A stretch of 64,000 nt of DNA. It comes from Planktothrix serta PCC 8927. GTDB lineage: Bacteria; Cyanobacteriota; Cyanobacteriia; Cyanobacteriales; Microcoleaceae. The position numbers and the translations under genes were made by a program. Positions within the stretch are counted from its first letter, which is position 1; every line of letters begins with the position of its first letter. Below are positions 1 through 9,003 of the stretch, piece after piece. The DNA is taken from assembly GCF_900010725.2 (NCBI RefSeq), contig NZ_LR734839.1, forward strand, positions 1 through 64,000. Reading direction: 5' to 3'. The notes under the pieces are model-generated. The model did no database searches and had not been told where the DNA came from. It saw nothing but the letters and a program-made list of their open reading frames with translations.

Positions 1-150
1 TCAACTTAACGCCAAAAGCCTTGAAATCAATTTCAGGCTCAAAGCTAAAACCCGTTAAAACGGGTTAAGAAAGAGAAATTTTGAGTCATCTTTAGATGCC
101 GATCGCTCTTAGCCCGAACTTTAGTTCAGGGCTAACGTGAGTTAAGTTGA
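1..150. repeat. Four-hairpin palindromic repeat (copy A) with 10-bp terminal inverted repeats
   Basis: The ends are inverted copies of TCAACTTAAC (1-10 and 141-150). Inside lie four palindromes in a row: GCCTTGAAAT/ATTTCAGGC, ACCCGTTAAAACGGGTT, AGTCATCTTTAGATG (right arm damaged here) and AGCCCGAACTTTAGTTCAGGGCT. The same series recurs near 4218-4448 and, in reverse order, at 5701-5815. The paired ends suggest a MITE-like unit, though the outer limit may lie before base 1. Confidence 0.75.
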
Positions 151-357
151 CACCAATGGGCGCGCCTCGCCCCTACAAAGACATCGGGGTATTTTTTAGG
201 ATTAATAATCTTCATTATTATGAGTGTACAATCCCTTTAGACTCGCTATAAAATCAGTTAATAAATACTAAGAATATCCCCCTAAATCCCCCTAAAAAAG
301 GGGGACTTTAAAACAGCTATGGGGGATAATTCTGGGTTAAATAAAAATTAACCCGAT
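151..357. other. Gap downstream of gyrA with a C5/G5 hairpin
   Basis: No gene is seen. A short perfect hairpin, TCCCCCT-A4-AGGGGGA at 287-305, sits about 50 bases beyond the gyrA stop and could stop or stabilise the gyrA transcript, but no clean T-run follows it on the minus strand. The stretch 159-180 resembles GC-rich repeat sequence of the type seen at 4285-4346. Confidence 0.4.
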
Positions 358-3093
358 TTATTCTTCCTCTCCAGATTCTTCAGAAGTTGATAGACTTTCA
401 ACATCTTCTTCCCCAGAAGCGGGAACAATTGCAACCGCAGCAATAGAATCCTCTTCATATAAGCGCTGAACCCGAACCCCTGTGGCACTTCGAGACTGAA
501 GGGGAATGGCATTCACCACTTGACGAATAATAATTCCTCGACTGCTAATTAACATTAACTCCTGAGTTTCATCAACAACTTTTAGCGCCACAACTTCATC
601 TTTTTTGGCATGGGGTTTGAATTTGGTGGCAATAATGCCTTTCCCTGCCCGATTTTGGAGACGGAATTGAGTCACTGGAACCCGTTTTCCATAACCACTG
701 GCTGTGATGACTAAAACCGATAATCCTTGAGAAGTTTCCTGCGGTATTACTTCGGTTTCTATTTCATTTTCCTCGGTGGTTTCTGCTATTTCTGCTATTT
801 CTGCTGTTTCAGATATTTCAGATATTTCAGATATTTCTGCTGTTGTGAGAGTTAATTCTTCCTCGGTAGTTTCTGCTGTTTCTGCCGATATTAGCATTAA
901 TTCTTCATCGGTTTCAGGTTCTTCACCCTCCGCTTCAACAAAATTAGAAATAATCGCACTGGGCAAAATATCCATACTGATTAAGGTATCATCCCCTTTC
1001 AATTTCATGGATTTAACGCCTCGTGTTGCCCGTCCTAACGGCCGCAATTGTTTATTATTAGCTTTAAAATGAATTGCCATGCCGTGACGGGAACCAATAA
1101 TAATTCCATCCTCAACTTTTGCCCGTCTCACCCATCGCAACTCATCCCCTTCTTCTAAGGAAATCGCAATTAAACCGTTGGTGCGAATATTACTAAAGGC
1201 AGATAATTGAGTTTTTTTAATAAATCCACCTTTTGTCAACATTACCAAATATTCATCATCGCTAAATTCGCTGACGTGAACAATAGAAGTAATCCGTTCT
1301 TCCTTGGGAATGGGTAACATTTGGATAATCGGAACCCCTCGCGCTGTGCGGGATGAAACGGGGATTTGATAGGCTCTGATACTATAAACAACACCGCGTT
1401 CACTAAAGAATAATACGGTGTCATGATCGCAACAGGTGATAAAGTGTTGAACTTCATCATCCTCTTTCATTTTTGTGCCTTGTTTGCCTTTGGTTGCCCG
1501 ACTTTGGGCGGCAAAAGTATTAACAGGCATTCGCTTCATATAACCTTGTTCTGTTAATAGAATTAAGGCTTTTTCATTGGCAATTAAATCAGTATCATCT
1601 AACTCTCCTTCTGCGTGTTCAATTACAGTACGCCGAGGGGTGTTGAACTTTTGTTTAAGTTCTAGGGCTTCAGATTCAACGATTTCTAAAATTCGTTCTC
1701 TGCGGGCTAAAATATCCTCTAAATCCGCAATTTTGACTTGCAGTTCTTGGTGTTCCTGGTCAATTTTTTGAGATTCTAAAGCGGTTAAACGCCGTAATTG
1801 CATTTGTAAAATCGCATCGGCTTGTTGTTCAGATAACCCATAATTAGCCATTAATTCTTGTTTGGCTATGGGAATATCTGCCGCATGACGAATTAAGGCA
1901 ATAATGGCATCTAAATTGTCTAAGGCAATTAATAACCCCAGTAAAAGATGATCCCGTTCTTGCGCTTTTCTAAGTTCATATTCCGTGCGTTTACGGATGG
2001 TTTGTTCCCGAAAATGCAGGAACACTTCTAAGAAGCGTTTCAGGGTGAGAATTTCGGGACGGCCATTCACTAAAGCCAACATATTCGCCCCAAAATTTGT
2101 TTGTAGGGGCGTTTGTTTGTAGAGGTTATTAAGAATAACACGGGGATAAGCATCCCGTTTAAGTTCAATTACGATCCGCATTCCATCCCGATCGCTTTCA
2201 TCGCGGATATCGGAAATTCCCTCTAATTTCTTATCATTAACCATTTCCGCAATGCGTTCAATCATCGCGGCTTTATTGGTTTGATAAGGCAGTTGGGTGA
2301 CAATAATCGCTTCTCGATCGGGTCTGCCTTTATGTTCGATGGTTTCAATGGTAGCAATCCCACGCATGGTAATTGAACCTCGACCATCATTATAGGCTTC
2401 TTTAATTCCCGATGTGCCTAAAATTTGTGCCCCGGTGGGAAAATCCGGCCCTGGAATATGCCGCATTAATTCGGCAATTGTAATCTCAGGATTATGAATT
2501 AATGCTAATAAACCATCGACTAATTCCCCTAAATTGTGAGGGGGAATATTCGTTGCCATCCCAACAGCAATTCCTGACGATCCATTTAATAGTAATTGCG
2601 GAATTCGTGCAGGTAAAACTAAGGGTTCCTGTTGAGAACCATCGAAGTTATCACCAAAAGCAACGGTTTCTGCGTCAATATCTCGCAGCAGGGAATCACT
2701 GGTTAAGGCTTGTAGACGACATTCGGTATACCGCATAGCCGCAGGGGGATCGTTATCGACTGACCCAAAGTTCCCATGACCGTTAATTAACGGCGATCGC
2801 ATGGAAAAATCCTGTGCCATCCGTACTAAGGCGTCATAAACGGCGACATCCCCATGAGGGTGATATTTACCGAGTACCTCCCCCACCACACGGGCGCATT
2901 TACGGAAGGGTCGATCGGGTGTTAAGCCCAGTTCGTTCATCGCGTATAAAATCCGACGATGAACGGGTTTCAAACCATCCCGCGCATCTGGCAGCGCTCG
3001 CCCTACAATCACGCTCATGGCGTATTCTAGGTAGGATTGCTGCATTTCATTTCTCAGATCCGTCGGGATAATTCTCGACTCAGAGGTACTCAT
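358..3093 (-). CDS. gyrA: DNA gyrase subunit A
   Basis: This is the DNA-cleaving subunit of gyrase, which with GyrB negatively supercoils DNA using ATP. The N-terminal winged-helix and tower region begins after about 10 residues. The catalytic tyrosine is Y122 within [10 protein letters not shown], at the same number as in E. coli. A C-terminal beta-pinwheel follows with a divergent GyrA-box (QSRATKG) near residue 530. At 911 residues it is longer than usual; the extra length is an acidic, threonine/isoleucine-rich insert around residues 735-805, encoded by a 9-nt tandem repeat. The residue aligned with E. coli Ser83 is valine ([10 protein letters not shown]). The ATG at 3093 is chosen because [14 protein letters not shown] matches the normal GyrA start. 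Identity is very secure; it cannot be ParC on motif grounds alone, but gyrA is the expected gene. Confidence 0.96.
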   Translation of the reverse strand: MSTSESRIIPTDLRNEMQQSYLEYAMSVIVGRALPDARDGLKPVHRRILYAMNELGLTPDRPFRKCARVVGEVLGKYHPHGDVAVYDALVRMAQDFSMRSPLINGHGNFGSVDNDPPAAMRYTECRLQALTSDSLLRDIDAETVAFGDNFDGSQQEPLVLPARIPQLLLNGSSGIAVGMATNIPPHNLGELVDGLLALIHNPEITIAELMRHIPGPDFPTGAQILGTSGIKEAYNDGRGSITMRGIATIETIEHKGRPDREAIIVTQLPYQTNKAAMIERIAEMVNDKKLEGISDIRDESDRDGMRIVIELKRDAYPRVILNNLYKQTPLQTNFGANMLALVNGRPEILTLKRFLEVFLHFREQTIRKRTEYELRKAQERDHLLLGLLIALDNLDAIIALIRHAADIPIAKQELMANYGLSEQQADAILQMQLRRLTALESQKIDQEHQELQVKIADLEDILARRERILEIVESEALELKQKFNTPRRTVIEHAEGELDDTDLIANEKALILLTEQGYMKRMPVNTFAAQSRATKGKQGTKMKEDDEVQHFITCCDHDTVLFFSERGVVYSIRAYQIPVSSRTARGVPIIQMLPIPKEERITSIVHVSEFSDDEYLVMLTKGGFIKKTQLSAFSNIRTNGLIAISLEEGDELRWVRRAKVEDGIIIGSRHGMAIHFKANNKQLRPLGRATRGVKSMKLKGDDTLISMDILPSAIISNFVEAEGEEPETDEELMLISAETAETTEEELTLTTAEISEISEISETAEIAEIAETTEENEIETEVIPQETSQGLSVLVITASGYGKRVPVTQFRLQNRAGKGIIATKFKPHAKKDEVVALKVVDETQELMLISSRGIIIRQVVNAIPLQSRSATGVRVQRLYEEDSIAAVAIVPASGEEDVESLSTSEESGEEE
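773..890. repeat. 9-nt imperfect tandem repeat inside gyrA
   Basis: Units alternate between ATTTCTGCT and ATTTCAGAT (plus strand), encoding repeated AEI/SEI triplets in GyrA. The tract lies between pinwheel segments and keeps the reading frame because the unit is a multiple of three. Confidence 0.8.
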
Positions 3094-3273
3094 ACCTTCA
3101 AAAACTCCATTACAATTTAAAATTAGTCACATTTAACCGAAAATATTAGTAGAACTAAAATCATCTTCGGTAGAGGCTCTAAAATCAGCGACTAATGCTT
3201 AAAATTGTACCATAATTTGCCTTCTTCTTGGGGGTGAAATCTGGGATTCAAAAATTGACAAAAAACCTGAAAA

Positions 3274-4194
3274 ATGCTAACAGTTATTTATTCTGACGAA
3301 TTCCTCAACCATAAGACCGGATTATTCCATCCAGAACGGCCAGAACGGTTAACAGCAATTGTAAACGCCCTGAAATCGGTATCTTGGGCCGAACAGTTAA
3401 ATTGGGAAGTTCCAACTCCAGTGGTCGATCGCCTGCAACCGTTGATCACGTTATTAGAAACGGTGCATACTTCCTCCCATATTCACCAGGTCAAAAAGAT
3501 CGCGGATCAGGGGGGAGGTTACTTAGATGGAGATACCCCGATTTCGGCTGAAAGTTATGATGTGGCACTATTGGCGGTGAGCGCCTGGTTGGATGGGGTG
3601 GATCGGGTGTTGACAACGAGACGTCCGGCTTTTGTGTTAGCGCGTCCACCCGGACATCACGCAGAAGCCGATCGCGGTATGGGATTTTGTTTATTTTCTA
3701 ATGCGGCGATCGCAGCCTACTATGCTCTGCAACAACCGGAAATTCAAAAAGTCGCTATTTTAGATTGGGATGTGCATCACGGAAATGGAACTCAAGCGTT
3801 AGTAGAAGATCATCCTCAAATCGCTTACTGTTCGTTACATCAATCCCCCTGTTATCCGGGAACTGGATATGCCGAAGAACGCGGCTCTTACAACAATGTT
3901 TTGAATATTCCGATGTCACCAGGTAGCACAATTGAGTTATACAAACCTGCTTTTGATCGGGGGATTATGCCTTTTTTACAGCAGTTTCAGCCAGATTTGC
4001 TGATTGTGAGTGCGGGATATGATGCTAACCAAGATGATCCCTTAGCCAGTATTTCCCTACAACCCGAAGACTTCGGACTGTTTACCGAATATTGTCTACA
4101 ACTCACTTCTAAAATTGTTTTTGGACTCGAAGGAGGCTATGATTTGCCGAGTTTATCTCAATCGGTTGTAGCGACATTAGAAAAGTGTTTGTAG
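3274..4194 (+). CDS. Histone-deacetylase-like (AcuC/class II HDAC) hydrolase
   Basis: A 306-residue member of the zinc-dependent arginase/deacetylase fold, probably removing acetyl groups from lysine side chains or small acetylated amines. Visible signatures are HPERPER near residue 19, the catalytic pair H128-H129 in RPPGHHAEAD, zinc ligands D166 and H168 in DWDVHHGNGTQ, and SAGYDANQDDPL toward the C terminus; a glycine-rich LEGGYD motif follows. All catalytic residues are present, so activity is expected. The start ATG fits the family, and the protein has the usual length of cyanobacterial homologues. It is transcribed divergently from gyrA across a 180-base gap and is followed by a palindromic repeat instead of a clear terminator. 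The true substrate cannot be read from sequence. Confidence 0.9.
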   Translation: MLTVIYSDEFLNHKTGLFHPERPERLTAIVNALKSVSWAEQLNWEVPTPVVDRLQPLITLLETVHTSSHIHQVKKIADQGGGYLDGDTPISAESYDVALLAVSAWLDGVDRVLTTRRPAFVLARPPGHHAEADRGMGFCLFSNAAIAAYYALQQPEIQKVAILDWDVHHGNGTQALVEDHPQIAYCSLHQSPCYPGTGYAEERGSYNNVLNIPMSPGSTIELYKPAFDRGIMPFLQQFQPDLLIVSAGYDANQDDPLASISLQPEDFGLFTEYCLQLTSKIVFGLEGGYDLPSLSQSVVATLEKCL

Positions 4195-4217
4195 GTTGAC
4201 GGTTGACGGCATCAGTG

Positions 4218-4448
4218 TCAACAATCGCGCTAAAAGCCTTGAAATAAATTATTGCTACGCAACGCTGCGCGAACAGGCGTAGTAGTAGGGGCGGGTTCAG
4301 TGGGGTTACGGTTAATCAGAAAAGATCTTGTAGAACCCGCCCCTACAAACCCGTTAAAACGGGTTAATGAACAATAATCTTAGTCATCTTTAGATGACTT
4401 CAGCTTTTAGCCCGAACTTTAGTTCAGGGCTTCGGAGGCTTAAGTTGA
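4218..4448. repeat. Four-hairpin palindromic repeat (copy B) carrying an insertion
   Basis: The edges TCAAC and CTTAAGTTGA match copy A. The order GCCTTGAAAT (right arm lost), ACCCGTTAAAACGGGTT, AGTCATCTTTAGATGACT and AGCCCGAACTTTAGTTCAGGGCT is kept. After the first arm about 95 bases of other palindromic DNA are inserted, including CTACGC...GCGTAG (4255-4283) and the 14-bp inverted repeat listed next. This fills most of the 412-base gap between the deacetylase and the small protein gene. Confidence 0.75.
4285..4346. repeat. 14-bp perfect inverted repeat nested in copy B
   Basis: GTAGGGGCGGGTTC (4285-4298) is repeated in perfect inversion as GAACCCGCCCCTAC (4333-4346) around 34 bases. It interrupts the four-hairpin element, so it looks like a later insertion of a second small mobile palindrome. 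Confidence 0.7.
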
Positions 4449-4606
4449 CTCAAATTGACTCAAATCACAAAAGTTAGCCAGATTAATCACAACTTAACAT
4501 CGCTTTGAATCACTTAACATTCTGCACAGAAAGTTCATGATTAATCTAGGCAAACCTACGAACTTAAATCAGGGTCTGAGCCAGGCATCCCAAGGAGAGG
4601 TGATTT

Positions 4607-4801
4607 ATGATGGCATACCGTCCAATACCGCTTGAAGAACTTTTCGGTCAAATTATGTTTTCTAGTGTGGTGACTCGCAGTGACCGTCAACACTTGAGAT
4701 CTGCTATTTTGGCGGATCGTCTGACTGAAGATGAAAAAGCAATTATTAACCGATTATTGTACAATGTTCGCCGAGGGTGGGTGAAATTAGTCGATATCTA
4801 A
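4607..4801 (+). CDS. Small conserved cyanobacterial protein (64 aa)
   Basis: The product is a soluble, basic-and-acidic mix of 64 residues beginning MMAYRPIPLEELFGQIM and ending RRGWVKLVDI. I recognise the pattern as a conserved cyanobacterial hypothetical protein but know no function. AAGGAG at 4592-4597 is spaced 9 bases before the ATG at 4607 and 12 before the ATG at 4610, so 4607 is the likelier start. There is no signal peptide, membrane segment or cysteine motif. The central half (DRQHLRSAIL, LTEDEKAIINRLLYNVRRG) is strongly helical, suggesting a small helical bundle that may bind a partner. It stands alone between repeats and the chelatase gene. Confidence 0.8.
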   Translation: MMAYRPIPLEELFGQIMFSSVVTRSDRQHLRSAILADRLTEDEKAIINRLLYNVRRGWVKLVDI

Positions 4802-4990
4802 ATGATAGTTTTAGAAGCACAAAATTATCAGCCACCTTTATTTTTTAAATCCATTTATCAGGCATTTTAGAAATTAATTTGAGGCGGTATGATGATGCTA
4901 TCCTTTGTTTTTCATTTCTCTGGGACTGAATCGCTGAATTTTCGATACAATATCAGTCGTTAACTGCGCGTTCAGGATTAAGCCAAACCC

Positions 4991-5698
4991 TTGCTATCTA
5001 CCTCTTTGCTTGTGGCTCACGGTAGCCGTGATCCTCGTCCCCAACAGGCTTTAAATTTATTGGTAAAACGCCTAGGAGAACGTTCAGGTTGTCCTCCCGT
5101 TGGAACTGCTACATTAGAATTAGCGTCCCTTCCTCTCCATCAACAGATTCAAGAGTTTGCCAACTTAAGTTTATCTTGGGGATATTCTCAAGTTCAAATT
5201 TTACCGTTATTTCTCTCGTCAGGTGTTCATGTTAATACTGATTTACCCGAAGAAATTGCGATCGCCCAAGAACAACTCGGAGCAGAAATTCAACTCCATT
5301 TATTACCTTATTTCGGTTCTCAAATCAACCGTTTAGCTTCTTGGATCACAACAAAAATGGCAAGGGTTGAGATCGAATATTGGATTTTAATCGCTCATGG
5401 AAGTCGCCATCCTGGGGGAAATCAACCCATTGAACAGTTAGCAACTCAAATCAAGGCAATTCCCGCCTATTGGTCGGTTTCTTTAAACTTAGAAACTCAA
5501 ATTCAAGCGTTAATTGCATCAGGAGTTCACCGAATTGGAATTATCCCTTATTTTATGTTTTCCGGTGGAATAACAGATGCGATTATTCAATCCCTGAAAC
5601 AGTTTTCTCAAGAATTCCCTACCGTTGAATTTGAGTTAATTTCACCTTTAGAAATTGATGAAAATTTAGTAAATTTAATTGAGGAATTATTGAGATAA
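4991..5698 (+). CDS. cbiX: CbiX/SirB-type sirohydrochlorin chelatase
   Basis: This 235-residue protein consists of two class II chelatase halves, each opening with an AHGSR motif: LLVAHGSRDPRP at residue 7 and ILIAHGSRHPGG near residue 132. The histidines there bind the metal (Co2+ for cobalamin or Fe2+ for siroheme) inserted into sirohydrochlorin. LPLFLSSGVHVNTDLPEEI is the typical second-strand signature. The start is TTG at 4991, because an in-frame TAA lies at 4979-4981 and no ATG or GTG comes before the first motif; no strong ribosome site is visible. Whether it serves cobalamin or siroheme cannot be decided from this sequence. Palindromic repeat copy C begins two bases after the stop codon. 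Confidence 0.87.
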   Translation: MLSTSLLVAHGSRDPRPQQALNLLVKRLGERSGCPPVGTATLELASLPLHQQIQEFANLSLSWGYSQVQILPLFLSSGVHVNTDLPEEIAIAQEQLGAEIQLHLLPYFGSQINRLASWITTKMARVEIEYWILIAHGSRHPGGNQPIEQLATQIKAIPAYWSVSLNLETQIQALIASGVHRIGIIPYFMFSGGITDAIIQSLKQFSQEFPTVEFELISPLEIDENLVNLIEELLR

Positions 5699-5700
5699 AA

Positions 5701-5815
5701 GCCCTGAACTAAAGTTCGGGCTAAAAGCTAACGTTATCTAAAGATAACTCAAGACTTGATTTTCTTAACCCGTTTTAACGGGTTTTCGCTCTCAGCCTGA
5801 AATTTATTTCAAGGC
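5701..5815. repeat. Four-hairpin palindromic repeat (copy C, inverted)
   Basis: In reverse orientation to copy A: GCCCTGAACTAAAGTTCGGGC, GTTATCTAAAGATAAC, AACCCGTTTTAACGGGTT and GCCTGAAATTTATTTCAAGGC. It fills the space between the chelatase stop and the pseudogene tail, and its last palindrome overlaps the final codons of that pseudogene. Confidence 0.78.
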
Positions 5816-6185
5816 TTAGAATTCTGCTTCACTCTCACCCCATCACACAAACATCTGTCTTCTTCACTCACACTCGAACTATTCTTAAGATAATCCTTCA
5901 TCCACTCACAACCCCAAGCTATTAATTGATCTAAATCAAAATGCCACAGCTTAATGGTGTTGTCATCACTGCCAGAAGCCAGGGTTTGGCCGTCGGGACT
6001 CCAACTCACACTATAGACCGAACCTTCATGTGAACTCGCAAGGAGGATTTTCCCATTTGCCGACAGTTAAGAACATAGCAAAATTCTCCCTGTTTTAAAG
6101 CCTCGTAAAATTCATCATCAGCCGATCTTTTAATATAGTTAGGGGCATCAAGGGGAAGACTCCCCCCAACTTGATAATATTCCAA
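5809..6185 (-). pseudogene. Remnant of a STAND-like ATPase/WD40 gene with a large internal deletion
   Basis: Read on the minus strand from a TTG at 6185, the frame gives [16 protein letters not shown], then [16 protein letters not shown], which is the N-terminal Walker A region of the two intact paralogues at 33480-36968 and 46193-49765. Near 6030 it jumps, with a frame change, straight into a WD40 repeat ([14 protein letters not shown], then SGSDDNTIKLW) and the family tail GCEWMKDYLKN...EEDRCLC. About 1,000 codons, carrying the rest of the ATPase, the membrane segment and most WD40 blades, are gone. The upper frame ends at a TGA just beyond the junction, so no functional product is expected. 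The 66-residue frame 5809-6009 on its own is only this tail. Confidence 0.85.
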
Positions 6186-6269
6186 GCGATCGCTAAAATC
6201 AAGAGGTTAAATATTATTAGACAATAGAATAACATTATTTCTTCCTTTTAACACAAAATTCTCAGCCCG

Positions 6270-8654
6270 TTAGTCAGTTATGGGTTGTTGTTTAGGAATT
6301 TGGATGACAAATTCTGTCCCTAACCCCACTTCTGAAATACAGGATAATTGACCTCCATGTTTTTCAACAATAATTTTATAACTGGTCGAGAGTCCTAAAC
6401 CTGTGCCTAAACCGACATCTTTTGTGGTAAAAAACGGGTCAAAAATTTTAGCTAAAACTTCAGCTTTCATTCCAATTCCGTTATCTGCAATCCGAATTTG
6501 TACTTGCTGACCATCTGTTAATAAAGTCGTGATCCAAATCATCCCCGAATCGGCTACAATATCCTCTAATGAGCGCCCTTTATTGCGGTGTTCAATCGCA
6601 TCAATTGCATTGGTTAATAAATTCATCAAAACTTGATTCAGTTCCCCAGCATAACATTCAATCCGAGGTAAGTTTCCATATTGTTTAATCACTTGAATTG
6701 CTGGATGACGGGGTTGTTCTTTCAAGCGACTTTCTAACAACATTAACGTACTATCTAAGGTTTCATGTAAATCAATATCTTTCAGTTCAGATTCATCTAA
6801 ACGGGAGAAAATTCTTAAGGATTTAACAATATCTCGAATTCGCTCTGCTCCGGTTTTCATAGAGTTGAATAACCGAGGGAGATCTTCAGCAATAAAATCC
6901 AGTTCAAATTCTGCTAATATTTCTTCTAGGTTAGGGTCGGGATGGGGATAATATTTTTGATAGACTTCAATTACAGAAAATAAATCATCCAGATATTCTT
7001 GAGCATAAGTCAAATTTCCAAAAATAAAGCTCACCGGGTTATTAATTTCGTGAGCAATTCCGGCAACCATTTGCCCTAAACTAGACATTTTTTCGGATTG
7101 AACTAATTGAATTTGAGCCTGTTGCAATTGGGTCAGGGTTTGTTCTAATTCTTTAGTTTTTGCAGTAGCAATTCGAGCAGATTCTTGAGATTCTGTATAG
7201 AGTTTTGCTTGATTAATTGCAATTTCTAACTGATTAATAACAGACTGTAAAAGCTCCACTTCTTGGGGTTTCCAAGGACGGGGTTCTTGACAATTAGCTA
7301 AGACTAAAGCTCCAATATCCCCCGATTGAATTTGTAGGGGAAAAATTAAAACAGATTCTAATTCTAAAACCATTAAAAAATTCCGAATAGCAGGAATTTT
7401 ACAAGCGATAACTTGATCAATTTGAATGATATTTCCCTGTAAAACAATTTCACTAATCGGGTGCAAAGCGTCCCCAGGATATAATTCAGAAATACTGACT
7501 AAATTTGAGGCTTTGGATTCTTTAAGGATTTCCCATTCGGGAGGGTTTAATTCGGAATGATATCCGGCAAAATAACAGCGATCAATTCCTAACAGTTGAC
7601 GAATTTCTTCTACTGTTGTCTCTAAAATTTTATTCCAATCTAGGGAATTTCTAATCAAATTTGCAATACAATTTAGAATGCTTTCTCGTTCTGCTAATTC
7701 TCGCAATTGCGTTTCTGAACGTTGCCATGCTTCTTCTGCTTGTTTGCGATCGCTAATATCTAAGAGTAAACCATCCCAAACAATTGATCCATCCGCTTGT
7801 TTCCCTAAACTTCCTCCGGCTTGAATCCATTTTATTTTACCCGAAGGAGTAATTAAACGGTATTGATGTTGCCAAGGTTTTCCCGTATCTACTGCTTCAG
7901 CCATTGAATCTACAAAGGCATTGAGATCATCGGGATGAATTAATTTCCAGAGAAAATCAGCATTTTTTAAAATAACTTCGGGTCTAATTTCTGTTAACTC
8001 TAAACATTTGGGGCTTAAATAAGTAAAACATCCTTGTCCCTGATGATTATATTGATGATATTGATAGGTAACGCCTGGTACATTTTCTGCTAATCGTTTG
8101 AAGCGAGTTTGTGACTCTTGTAATGCCAGTTCAGTTTTTTGACGTTTGATCGAATCATCTGAGGTTTCTAACCAGCTTAAAACTTGCTCAATTTCATCCA
8201 TTTTTAGAGGTTCAATTTCACAAGTTGGATGATAATGACAGCAATCATAATGGGGGGAAGGAGGCATTATTTCTATAATTAATCCATCCCAAATAATATC
8301 GCCATTATTTTGAGGAACAGGTTGGGCGATCGCCGATAAGTATTTTATTTTTCCCGATGGTGTTTGATATTGCCATTGTCGTTGCCAAGGACTTAAATTC
8401 TGAGCCGAGGTCAAAAGAGATTGAATAAATTCCTGTTGCTCCCGATCATCAATCCATCCCCACATTAAAGCAGAATTGTACTGAATTTCATCGGGTTCTC
8501 GCTCATAAATTTGTCGGCAACTAGGACTCAGATATAAATACTCATTACAACCATCAGGATGCAGCAGCGATTGATAAATGACTCCGGGTAAATGACTAAC
8601 AATCTGTTGCAGATCAGTTGGCTTCTGTTCAACCTGTCGAATTATACTGGTCAT
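6270..8654 (-). CDS. PAS-PAS-GAF sensor histidine kinase
   Basis: A 794-residue soluble kinase with no membrane segment. Two PAS domains of the PAS_3 type lie at about 18-130 and 185-303, each with the LSP and W/R-TPSGKIK patterns. A GAF domain spans roughly 325-485, followed by a coiled coil to 520. The phosphoacceptor is H535 in GIAHEINNP, a cyanobacterial HisKA variant, and the ATPase domain has NLLTNAIDAIE, IADNGIGM and GTGLGLS. No receiver is attached, so a separate response regulator must exist. A Cys/His-rich linker, DCCHYHPTC at 137-145, sits between the PAS domains and could bind metal. A decayed receiver-like sequence lies just upstream on the same strand, possibly the former partner. 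The ligand is unknown. Confidence 0.92.
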   Translation of the reverse strand: MTSIIRQVEQKPTDLQQIVSHLPGVIYQSLLHPDGCNEYLYLSPSCRQIYEREPDEIQYNSALMWGWIDDREQQEFIQSLLTSAQNLSPWQRQWQYQTPSGKIKYLSAIAQPVPQNNGDIIWDGLIIEIMPPSPHYDCCHYHPTCEIEPLKMDEIEQVLSWLETSDDSIKRQKTELALQESQTRFKRLAENVPGVTYQYHQYNHQGQGCFTYLSPKCLELTEIRPEVILKNADFLWKLIHPDDLNAFVDSMAEAVDTGKPWQHQYRLITPSGKIKWIQAGGSLGKQADGSIVWDGLLLDISDRKQAEEAWQRSETQLRELAERESILNCIANLIRNSLDWNKILETTVEEIRQLLGIDRCYFAGYHSELNPPEWEILKESKASNLVSISELYPGDALHPISEIVLQGNIIQIDQVIACKIPAIRNFLMVLELESVLIFPLQIQSGDIGALVLANCQEPRPWKPQEVELLQSVINQLEIAINQAKLYTESQESARIATAKTKELEQTLTQLQQAQIQLVQSEKMSSLGQMVAGIAHEINNPVSFIFGNLTYAQEYLDDLFSVIEVYQKYYPHPDPNLEEILAEFELDFIAEDLPRLFNSMKTGAERIRDIVKSLRIFSRLDESELKDIDLHETLDSTLMLLESRLKEQPRHPAIQVIKQYGNLPRIECYAGELNQVLMNLLTNAIDAIEHRNKGRSLEDIVADSGMIWITTLLTDGQQVQIRIADNGIGMKAEVLAKIFDPFFTTKDVGLGTGLGLSTSYKIIVEKHGGQLSCISEVGLGTEFVIQIPKQQPITD

Positions 8655-8755
8655 TGTTAAGGTGTGTCTGAAAACCTAAAGAAATTATATCGTTTTTTGA
8701 GGTTGTCTGGCTATTCAATGTTATATTTATTAATTGGACTTTTTTCCAGAACCGA

Positions 8756-8968
8756 TTATAGTTCGGATTTAAAACTGGGCTTTTCCTGCAAAATCTAGTC
8801 AATCGTGGAAATCAGTTTTTCCTCGCAAAAAGGTTGGGTCAAAGATTCCGTCACCCCAGATAATTGCCGCTTCCCCCAATCCTCAATCTAATTGCGGGCT
8901 GTTAATATTATGATAGGTAAGTGATTAAAATAGGGTAATCCGCGTAAAATTCGACAGAATAGAAATAG
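8756..8968 (-). pseudogene. Decayed response-regulator receiver fragment
   Basis: One minus-strand frame reads CRILRGLPYFNHLPIIILTARN, stop, IEDWGKRQLSGVTES, LTQPFCEEKLISTID, stop, ILQEKPSFKSEL, stop at 8756-8758. This matches the second half of a CheY-like receiver: the strand-4 LPIIILTA, the GATEYLTKPF-like region with the usual lysine changed to glutamine, and the final helix. Two TAG codons break it and the half holding the phosphorylated aspartate is missing. It lies between the kinase gene and the membrane-fusion gene and overlaps the latter's promoter area; the rest of this 349-base gap shows nothing else. Confidence 0.7.
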
Positions 8969-9003
8969 CCTGATTTTGAGTTATAGGAGGACGTTAAAAA
9001 TCC

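Noticed and set aside
776-1072. 98-codon frame with [11 protein letters not shown] repeats
   Set aside because: It is the antisense reading of the 9-nt repeat in gyrA.
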